From Carposina sasakii (taxonomy: Eukaryota > Arthropoda > Insecta > Lepidoptera > Carposinidae), in contig CP053156.1 in NCBI GenBank assembly GCA_014607495.2, positions 14,074,001 to 14,138,000 of the forward strand: a stretch of 64,000 nt of DNA. The letters are read 5' to 3'. The number at the start of each line of letters is the position of its first letter. Position 1 is the stretch's first letter. Below the pieces are notes generated by a model. It was not told the origin of the DNA and did not search any database. It was given only the letters and a program-made list of their open reading frames with translations. Position numbers and translations under genes: made by a program. Positions 55,764 through 64,000 of the stretch are shown here, piece by piece.

Positions 55764-58284
55764 TATATTTCCTTCATTCTTAGTCATATAATCATGCAGT
55801 CAGTCATCCATCATTTATCGCGTCCAAAGCCCCACCTAACAAGTGTTACAAGTCGAGCGGTGCTCAGTGAAAATTATTTACAACAGGCGGCATTCTCAAA
55901 AGAGCGATGTTTATTGCGATCATAAATACTAATACAACTCAGGGTAATTTATTTTGCCTCACCTTATATTTATTGCGGCAATGTTACGTTCTGGATTTTA
56001 CGCGAGTTTTTCAGTGGGGGAAACACAGTTTTCTGCTTAGCTCACTTGATAGTTCTAAATAAAATTATCTTGATTTTTAAGTGTACTCATATATCTAGAG
56101 AATACCTAATAATATATAAGTACCTATTTCTATTAATAGTATGAGTCCACTTACCCAAAACTACGGAGTTACGGAGTTTTAAGCCAAATTACTTGGAACC
56201 TGTGAACAAGAACGAGATTTTTTAATAGTACCTACTACTATTGGATAGTTAGTAGTACTAACTAACTAACTACTATTGGATAGCCAAGAGTTTTGAAAAC
56301 AATTTGAAGAAAAATAATTACAAATAATAAATGATATCAGTAGAGATAAACCAACAAATAATAAGCTAATAATAACAAAAGAGACTTAATATAATTTTAC
56401 CTGTACACACACACATTAAGGAATCATCTCTATAACACTTTCATTCACAGTTTAAAATAACAAAGAAACAAAACCCCAAAAAGTATCGACAGACGAAAAC
56501 TTAGGATTGGAAATACCCGAAAGAAATTCATAGACAAGTCTCATAAAATTACTTAATGAACCCATATTTAGTGATGCCATCGACGGCGCCATCGACAACC
56601 ATCCCCTAAATTATATATATAGATAAGGTTTTACAATAGTCATAACAATTAAATGGTGAGTGAAAAGAAAAAAAGTGTAAAGATAGCAACGTCGGGGGTC
56701 CGCCGTAAACTTTTGACAATTACAGTCGAAAAAATTAGTTTAATGGGACTCTAGGCCAAGATAAGGAAAGTTGTAAAAGTCAGGCTTCTTTTATTTATGC
56801 CAAAGATTGGCTGTAGGGTAAACACTTTTAACTCTAAACATGAATACATAGGGTTCTATAAAATTTTGAGCTTATAGTCAATTCTACTAAAGTATGCGCA
56901 TAAAATAAATCAAGAACTTATAAGTATCCTAATAGTTCCATTTCACTGCAAAGGTATATCAGCACTATTTCATAAAAGCAGCATGAGACGAGTATACTTA
57001 CAAAAGGCTACATTGTTTACATCATTACAACAAATCTTAAAGAGCTTCTAGAAAGCTCTCAAATATTATGATTGAGCACAAAGAGTTCCAAGTTCAAACT
57101 GAACCTATTTAGTAAATAATTCATTAACACGAAACGAAATACATCAAAGCGAGTGCGCCCAGTGTGGTATCTGTCAAGCTTTTTTACGCCCGTCGGCAAA
57201 CAGTAATTTGGTACGGTGCACCCACAGTATATTTACCCTATTCACCAACTCTGCCATGTCAGAGTCAATCGTGCCCAACACAGCTAAGGTTGATATTATA
57301 ATCATGCCGTCAGAAGATTCGAGTAGACGCGCCAGTGACTGTTCAGCTCTATCTTTCATCTCGCCGCATCCGCCGTGTACAATGCCTTACTATCCTCAGT
57401 ATGACGGGTTCGAATCCCTTTTGCGTGTTTTTGTTAACTGTGTAATACTCGGCTGTTTACACGTGAGCAAGTTTGGTTATTGACGACTAATTGGGTCCGG
57501 ATTGGTATCGGGCGCAGCCCGTCAGACTCACTTGGAGCCAGTCAAGCGCACCGAACCAACCGACGTGACGCTGTCGATAAAAGAAAAAATAATGAGCTGG
57601 CCAAATTTCAAATAGGCTCATTTTGTTAGATGTAATAATGGTGGAGTGCACCACAATGTCACAATCCGTGTTACGTCGGTTTGGGTCTTTTGAAAAGTTT
57701 AATCTGATTCCAATTTATTCGAATGTGTAACAAGCATTCGTTTGATAAAAGAAACCGACATGTTGTTGCGTTATTTCAGAAGAGATTGACAAAACATGTT
57801 ATTCATGGGGTCTAGAGTATAGATTCGGTCATTAAATTTAATGGTATTAAAATTATGAAGAACCATCCAAAATTGTACAAAGGTTAGAAATAGACAATGT
57901 TGTCATACTGAATTCAAAACTGGAAGTATTTAATACTGGACTGCTTAAACGTAACACATAAGATGAGTCTACATGGTAATCTATAAAAAAAAACATTTAC
58001 AAAGCATTGTGCAAGCTCCCTCGTTAGCAAAATCAAAACATTTAAATTTCCAGCAACAAATCCGCACGGCGACGACGTTACTAAACATTGTCAGAAATGG
58101 CAACAACCTATTCTAGAACATTCCTTGTGTAATTTCTTGGAACCCTTACATTTTACCTTACTTTTATTTAAATATTTACAATGGGTATGTGAGCATTTGA
58201 TTTTTAATTTATCATATCATTTATTTATTTATTAAGATTAGGCACACCAACATCACATGTATTAATAATTTTTTTAAAACGAAA
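55764..58284. other. Intergenic DNA, partly unique
   Basis: No gene is recognised. 56640-56760 and 57170-57360 are unique and complex, so possibly regulatory. A B-box-like GGGTTCGAATCCC is at about 57408 but no cloverleaf forms around it. Confidence 0.4.
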
Positions 58285-59905
58285 AACCGACTTCCTCCCA
58301 AAACTCGAGCTTACTAAAGTAAAATTTAACTAAAGGGCAAATATATATTGCGTTAAGCCGTGTACGAAGTTTAGGAGGCATAATATTGTCAGATTTATAT
58401 AATTTTTATATAAAATAGGCCACATGACAAAAGAGAAAAAGGACTAGGCTTCGAAACTTTACGTCTGACAATATGATGATTATGATGATAATAATGACCT
58501 CCGACCAATTTCGGTCATCGTGACCACTTCTACTCCTAGATATTACTAAGTTGGCGTTCATGCGCTCGGAGATGGCTTACATTTACATAGCCAATCTTCG
58601 CCCTGAACGCCCGCGCACACAGAGGACAGGTTAGTGCGCCATTATTGTATTATAGATAATGGCAGCAGGAGGACGAGTCTTTAGTTCATCACGTTTAGCG
58701 TCAAGGTCAGCTTGACGCTGCTCCTTGAACTCGTGTACTTGCTTTATCACCGTCCTGCGCCACTCTGGTCGTTGTGCTGGCAAAACTTCCCATTTAGATG
58801 GATCTATATTGCATCTCTTCATGTCTTTTCTGAACATCTTTGTATCTGAGGAGTTGCCCGCCGCGTTTCCGCTTGCCCTCCTCTAGTTCAGAAAAGAAGA
58901 TGCTCTTAGCCAATCTCTCCTCCGCCATACGAGACACATGACCGCACCACCGAAGCTGCTGACGCATTTAGTAGGCCTTAATTAGGCACTTACATTGGCT
59001 CTTCGCAATACTTCGGTATTACGCACTCGGTTGGACCATCTGATTCTCATGATGGATCGGAGGCACTTGAGGTGGAATCGATCCAGAGTGCGTATGTGGC
59101 GACGGTACATGCACCACGCCTCGGAGGAATATAAGAGATTTGGCAGCACAACAGCCATGTACACACTTATTTAAGCAACATATAATTACACTCCTTCTTC
59201 CTGCCCTGTTCCCAATTATTTGGGGTCGGTGCAATATGTAGGTACTCTTTTTTCATTCATCCCTATTATCCGTCATCTCGTTATTCTCATGTCTACCTCT
59301 TCCTCTATAACCATCTTACTTCGGACACGGCTTAACGCAACATATAATTTAATGACTTAACACAATTATCTTCATCTTCATAAGCCTATTGCAGTCCATT
59401 ACTGGACGTAGGCCCCCCATTACCATAGGGGGATTTTGTTACTAAAAAGTTCCACTATCTGTTTTTCGGCGGCTCCATCATCAGACCCTCGTTTCCTTTA
59501 TATTATGTGTAGCTGACCAAAATTCTCTATAGAAATCTAAAAACGGACTACTCGTGCCTTTTATATTTGAGGATATCCCTAGATTCCTTAGAGATTCCAT
59601 CATCAGATGTTATGTTTTATATGTAGGTGATCAAAACGCTCAGTAAAAGTATAAAAACAGACTACATGTGCCTACAATATTCGAGGATTGCCCTCGATTT
59701 CTCTAAGATCCCATCATCAGATCCTGATATGGTGAATATGGGACCAACCTGGAAGTATACCATGACCAACTATAAAAAAAAAATTGAAATCGGTTCATAA
59801 ATGACGGAGTTCTGAGGTAACACACATAAAAAATAAAAAAAAAAATAAAAATAAAATAAAAAAAACATACAGACGAATTGATAACCTCTCTTTTTGAAGT
59901 CGGTT
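58285..59905. mobile_element. Composite repeat bounded by AACCGACTTC / GAAGTCGGTT, holding a nested non-LTR remnant
   Basis: The inverted tips are at 58285-58294 and 59896-59905. The right part contains TCCATCATCAGA three times (near 59474, 59596 and 59709) in diverged tandem units of about 115-120 bp, typical of a lepidopteran repeat I recognise by its AATCGGTTCATAAATGACGG and GAAGTCGGTTAAAAA ends. Inside, another inverted pair (58345-58368 GCGTTAAGCCGTG, and 59318-59342) surrounds the RT remnant at 58631-59164, and a CCTATTGCAGTCCA tail lies at 59384. Confidence 0.55.
58631..59164 (-). pseudogene. Broken non-LTR retrotransposon RT C-terminal region
   Basis: Two minus-strand stretches in different frames encode pieces of one protein: 59164-58982 with [20 protein letters not shown] and [10 protein letters not shown], and 58837-58631 with [16 protein letters not shown]. 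This order (tyrosine/serine-rich segment, RFH-LRSI, then the DMK-C--DPS-WE block) is the standard C-terminal part of many insect non-LTR RTs. The joining region near 58850-58980 has frame breaks. Non-functional. Confidence 0.75.
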
Positions 59906-59910
59906 AAAAA

Positions 59911-60959
59911 GGTAGAATAATGATTATACATTGTAGCACAATACTGATACATGCAACTATGACTGGCGCACACAAAACATGCATTAAAATCTTAACGGCC
60001 GCGCCGCTCAATAATCCATCTCGCAACAGTTAAGTGAGACAGATATCCCTACCTCGATCACGAGAGAAGTTACTACAGGCACAACTCATAAGGTAAATAC
60101 AATAATAATAAACATATGGCCTAGGCCCGTGAATATTGTAATACCGGCAACAAAAGCCTAGTAGGGTTGATACAAGAACAAAATAATAATAATATACAAT
60201 ATAGACACTTCAGAATATAGGCAGGCAACATAAATGATACACAATCAGCTTTAGCTAAGTCGATATCTAAGCAGGCACTAATTTATCTATCATATGTTTT
60301 TTGGATAGAGAGTGAGAGAATATATCAAGTTCAGGATGTTTAGGAGTGAGAGAATATATCAAGTTCAGGATGTTTAGCATCAAGCATCATATAGAATTTT
60401 CAAATTAAAAACAAGTTTCCTAGTGTATTTATACTTACCTACCTGGGATAATATTTCGAGAACTAATACAAAACTATCTACAACTAAATTATGTCCCAAT
60501 ATTAGATTAAATCCCAGCACTGACATAAGTTTTAAACTACTTAATAGGTTATAATACCCAAATCCAGCCATCCCAACAGTTGACTTTACCCAATTCTGAA
60601 GCTCACACTAAAGCTTGTCCCTAATTTATAGCCCCGATGCGGGTCCGATCGCACAATAAACATGTTTTTTGTTTCGCATGTCCGCGCACTGTCAAATATA
60701 TTACAGCCCGCCGGGTTATTTACGACCTCTGTCGTCCGCCCATACGTTATACTTAGTATCTTTGTTTGGACACAATAAGCAATATTTCTAAAGGGCCCGC
60801 CGTCGCTCGCAGCTGTTGATATGGGTACCCAAATTGACATATTTAATTTGATCGCGACGGAGGGTCCGATCGAACGAGGTCGTGTTTGACAGGTTTTAGT
60901 GTCAGATTAACATTAACGTATGGACTTTGTACTGTCAATAGACTTGTGTTAGTTGCGTG
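59911..60959. other. Upstream flank of the noc/elB-type gene
   Basis: Apart from the 34-bp tandem duplication, no repeat or gene is seen. 60600-60900 is unique and GC-richer, possibly promoter-proximal regulatory DNA. Confidence 0.4.
60310..60377. repeat. 34-bp perfect tandem duplication
   Basis: Two copies, 60310-60343 and 60344-60377, each begin GAGTGAGAGAATATATCAAG and end GGATGTTTAG. Confidence 0.95.
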
Positions 60960-61685
60960 TTTATCGATAGTTTTATTACGAGTTTCCGAGTAAAACTAAC
61001 AAAGTCGATAGTAAAACAAGAACGGCGGGGCGTGTTGACACATCAAACGATTTTCTCGGAAAGCGTTGGAACAGATCAATTTCCCCCCTTTGAACTGTTG
61101 AGAGGTGCATCGTAAACGGGTAAGTAGTTTCGGAACGTTGGCTGTAAAAAGTCCACTGGTGAAGATGGTTAAATGAGCTTCTTTCTTTGTCAGGGGCGTA
61201 GTAAAAGTGGCGTGAAACAAAAAGCATCTGCTTCGCTGTGAGTGCAGTAGACGCGGAGTCACGCTGGCGGCGCAGCTCAAAGCGCTGTCTTCATGGGTGG
61301 CGAGCCATCGACACCATCGCACGTCTCAATCCGCACCCGGCTGCCGGCCATACCGCCTTTCCTTTTTCCCCTACCGCAATGCAGCTACGTGTCGTTTCCG
61401 CTTTATTTTTTATCCTCAAGCGCTGCAGCGGAGAGACATACCTGTCCTGTTCTAACAAAGATTAATAATAGCCCTGTCTCTCTCACGCGGGGTGCGGGGT
61501 GAAGAGGCAGACTCATGTCAGACATTGGTGGGGTCTCGGGGTTTCTGCCTCACAGTTCTCTCGGCAGTCGTTACGAGCGCACGTCTCGCAGTTTCAATAC
61601 TTACGTACTAGAGTAGTTGTGTAGCTTGAGGCAATTCGTGACTCAGTTGTTAAGTTTATAAGTGATCGTAAAAGTTTATCTCCAA
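60960..61685 (+). promoter_or_regulatory. GC-rich upstream region and 5' leader of the noc/elB-type gene
   Basis: This is the most CpG-rich stretch near the gene and lies immediately upstream of the start codon, apart from the repeats. TCA-containing initiator-like sequences occur near 61550 (CTCACAGTTCTC) and near 61642 (ACTCAGTTG), but neither can be picked as the start site by eye, and there is no obvious TATA box at a matching distance. Overlapping short ORFs in several frames here reflect the GC content and have no family resemblance. The transcription start is therefore inferred only to lie within this interval. Confidence 0.4.
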
Positions 61686-63152
61686 ATGGTGGTGCTTGAA
61701 GACGGAGGAATGATGGCAACTAATCCGAATCAATATCTTCAGCCCGACTATTTATCTCCTTTACCGTTGAGTGTAAGTATTTTTTTTCAACTTTTATTTA
61801 CAAAATTAATTATAAAATTATTAATATAAATTATTCTTGTTTTTAGTTTAGTATTTATAAAAATATCTATATATAAACATGAAATTAATTTTATCTTGTC
61901 TTTGTTACAGTTGGACTCCAAGAAAAGCCCGCTTGCGCTTTTAGCGCAAACTTGCAGCCAAATCGGTGCGGATACAACTCCGTCTAAACCGATCCTTCCG
62001 CCGCTGGATAAAAAGAAGCCAGTGAATAGTGTCGGTGATTCAGTTAGTCGTTCATCTCCAAGTAATAGTGTTAAATTGGATAAACCTCGCTCATCCCCGG
62101 ACAATAAACACCTCGCTTTCAAGCCATACGAGGTTAATGTTGTGACAAAAAAACCAGAAGAACCCCGACCCTCGTCAAAGGCTAGCAATGACAGTACCGA
62201 TGAGAAAAAATCTGGGAAAAGCACACCCGGTCGCAAGTCAACACCACCGACTGCGGAAACCGGGAAAAACAGCCCGAATAATGAAAAATCATCTTCGGCC
62301 GGTTCTTCTGGAACAAGTCCTATTATCCGCTCTGGATTAGAGGTATTGGGACATGGAAAAGATCATCTAGGGGCTTTCAAGAATTTACCAGGAATGCCAG
62401 GGTTCAACCCGCTGGCCGGTCTTTGCTGTCCTCCTGGTATGGAGCAGCACAACCCTGCATTCAGACCTCCTTACGCTGGCGCTCCATTTAGCGCTCATCA
62501 TGCTGCTATGCTGGCAGCCGCCGCCGCCTTCTCAGGATCATCCCCAAACCCCTACCTCGGATATGCGAGAGTCAAAACACCCGCCGGCGGCGAAACTGTA
62601 ATCCCAGTTTGCAAGGATCCGTACTGCACTGGATGCCAATTCTCAGTGAACAACCATCACCTATTAATGAGCAATGGATCCTGTCCAGCTGGCTGTACGC
62701 AATGCGAACACCAGAAGTACAACCTGGCGATGGCAATGGCATTATCCCAACAGAATGCCGCCAGCCCTTACGCTCAACTAAGCCGGCCATACGTCTGCAA
62801 CTGGATTGTCGGAGAATCCTACTGCGGGAAGCGATTTGGTAACTCCGAGGAGTTGCTTCAGCACCTAAGAAGTCATACGACGGACGGATCTACACCAGCG
62901 TCGGCTCCTTCTTCGCAGCCATCGCTTTTGAATCCGTTGAATCCTCTGTTTACTACTGCAGGCTTACGGAGCGCGTATCCGACGGCACCGCTCAGTCCGT
63001 TGTCAGCTAGCCGCTACCATCCATATTCCAAAGCCGGGCTCCCGGCCGGCCTTGGCGCTTCACCTTATGGTACCTTCAACCCTGCATTAGGACCTTTCTA
63101 CTCCCCATATGCCATGTACGGCCAAAGGCTCGGAGCCGCGGTTCACCAATAA
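61686..63152 (+). CDS. noc: NET-family zinc-finger transcriptional regulator (no ocelli / elbow type), two coding exons
   Basis: Coding exons are 61686-61772 (29 codons) and 61911-63152, joined in phase 0 across a 138-bp intron with a GTAAGT donor and a TTACAG acceptor; the protein is 442 aa. The start is the ATG giving MVVLEDGG, and the next motif QYLQPDYLSPLP is typical of insect Noc/ElB N-termini. Visible motifs: SPLALLAQTCSQIG (about residues 35-48, the Sp-like motif), FKPY (99-102, a motif of this family), a serine/lysine-rich linker, a short poly-Ala run near 230, CKDPYCTGC (263-271, buttonhead-box-like), one atypical C2H2 finger with C325, C334, H347 and H351 (C-x8-C-x12-H-x3-H), and a C-terminus ending YGQRLGAAVHQ. 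Drosophila noc and elB proteins are nuclear co-repressor-type regulators in tracheal, eye/ocellar and appendage development. Family assignment is very strong. I cannot separate noc from its paralogue elB without an alignment, so the symbol is the less certain part. Confidence 0.93.
61773..61910 (+). other. Phase-0 intron of the noc/elB-type gene
   Basis: The 138-bp AT-rich intron begins GTAAGT directly after the AGT codon of exon 1 and ends in a pyrimidine-rich tract plus TTACAG before TTG GAC TCC of exon 2. The exon 2 frame runs open a few codons into the intron, so a start inside the intron would be wrong. The spliced product restores the conserved N-terminal family sequence. Confidence 0.9.
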
Positions 63153-64000
63153 GTTACCAGTGCAGTGAAAGACAATGTTCAGACTGATGTATTTATTGAT
63201 GTATTGTCCAATTTTCTTCTGTGATATTGATAGACTCTAATGATAAATTTCTAGGCGGAACACGCCATGACAAATTTACTGATTAGTGCAATTTCGAATA
63301 GGTTATTTATGAGACTAGACGATGGAGTTGCTTCTGAGCGTGGGATATATTGTGATGGTGTCCAAAAATTTTAATGTAAATAAGTTGCGTTCATTCATAT
63401 AACAAATTGTTTGATACTGTCAGATTATTATGTGTTTGAACGTTAGTTTATGTGCTTAAATTTTTGGAGCCACCTTAAGTGATTAGGACTCTGTACAGCC
63501 AAATGTTTTGTGTAAATAATAATCTCTATGTTTAATAATAAATGATTAATTTGAAATATATCAAAATACCAATCATATTTTCTTGTTTTTCTTTCATTAC
63601 ATTGAACTATCACTAAAAAGTGTAGATGCAGAAACAACTGCTGATGAATACTACTTCATCTATTAATAATCGTTTATTTTCCCGTAAAAACATTAGTTAT
63701 TTAACTCAAAACAACAAACACGCAGTTTATCAAAATAAACTAACTACATCCCACTAAATTAATAGTAAGCAATGAACATCTTAAGAATGATTTCAGCCCA
63801 CGCTCTATTATAAACTTGAGGAAGGTGATTGATTAATACATCGCTAACAAATACATTAGGGCTGTCAATCATAGAGAGAAACTTATAGGAGCGTGATAAT
63901 CCGAGAAGTGATCACGCGAGCACTCACTCACAACCTTACCACCCACTGTAAGACGCTTATACCATTGACGTATAAAAACAAAGGACCTTTTGACCTTTTG
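63153..64000 (+). other. 3' UTR and downstream flank, no other gene seen
   Basis: AT-rich sequence follows the stop codon, with no recognisable ORF, RNA gene or repeat. The first few hundred bases are presumably 3' UTR. The window ends before any further gene appears. Confidence 0.5.
63537..63542 (+). promoter_or_regulatory. Candidate polyadenylation signal AATAAA of the noc/elB-type gene
   Basis: AATAAA occurs 385 nt after the stop codon in AT-rich sequence. A 3' UTR of about 400 nt is plausible, but AATAAA is common in this AT-rich window, so other sites could be used. Confidence 0.4.

Noticed and set aside
57395..57430. tRNA or Pol III gene around GGGTTCGAATCCC
   Set aside because: Only a B-box-like word is present; no upstream A box at proper spacing or acceptor stem could be made.
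61787..62236. 149-codon open stretch on the minus strand over noc exon 2
   Set aside because: It is antisense to a clearly conserved exon, has no recognisable motif, and runs into AT-rich intron sequence.

Overview
This is an AT-rich eukaryotic window and almost certainly lepidopteran (moth or butterfly). The evidence is a spliced insect developmental gene with a GTAAGT/ACAG intron, a canonical insect-type nuclear tRNA-Glu, and many repeats of kinds I know from Lepidoptera: non-LTR retrotransposon tails running into (ATGT)n, 'GTCCAGCAGTGG' tails, small Helitrons beginning TC-ACTAATATTAT, and CAGGGTGT-ended MITEs. Nothing suggests bacterial DNA. I cannot name the species.

Only one convincing host protein gene is present. 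It is a two-exon NET-family zinc-finger gene of the no ocelli / elbow type at the right end (coding 61686-63152, + strand). It lies beside about 60 kb of DNA with no other host protein gene, a layout common for developmental transcription factor loci. Several repeat-poor, relatively GC-rich stretches (about 3.89-4.33, 10.98-13.5, 20.5-22.5, 56.6-56.8 and 60.9-61.6 kb) are candidate regulatory DNA. Within the desert, two short arrays repeat TGACAG at exactly 12-bp steps (17595-17636 and 19242-19295). The only confident RNA gene is tRNA-Glu(CUC) at 29506-29577 (-), with a T6 terminator.

Two LTR retrotransposons dominate the middle. Element 1 (34067-40227, - strand) is a complete Ty3-type element. 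It has 227-bp LTRs that read as identical, a CATA target duplication, an 84-aa leader ORF with a myristoylation signal and a membrane helix, a Gag without zinc knuckles, and a Pol in the +1 frame. Its reverse transcriptase carries an unusual diverged 20-aa tandem duplication. Element 2 (43606-55259, - strand) is an mdg3/micropia-like element. It has 276-bp LTRs that read as identical, a zinc-knuckle Gag, a frame-shifted protease and a complete-looking Pol, but about 4.9 kb of repeat-laden non-coding DNA separates protease from Pol.

Element 2 sits in the (ATGT)n tail of a truncated non-LTR fragment, which itself sits, with a 14-bp target duplication, inside a small Helitron (43157 to 55297). 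This is a three-level nest that can be read directly from the junctions. The remaining DNA holds scattered MITEs, SINE-like tRNA-derived sequences, truncated non-LTR ends, and a composite repeat at 58.3-59.9 kb.
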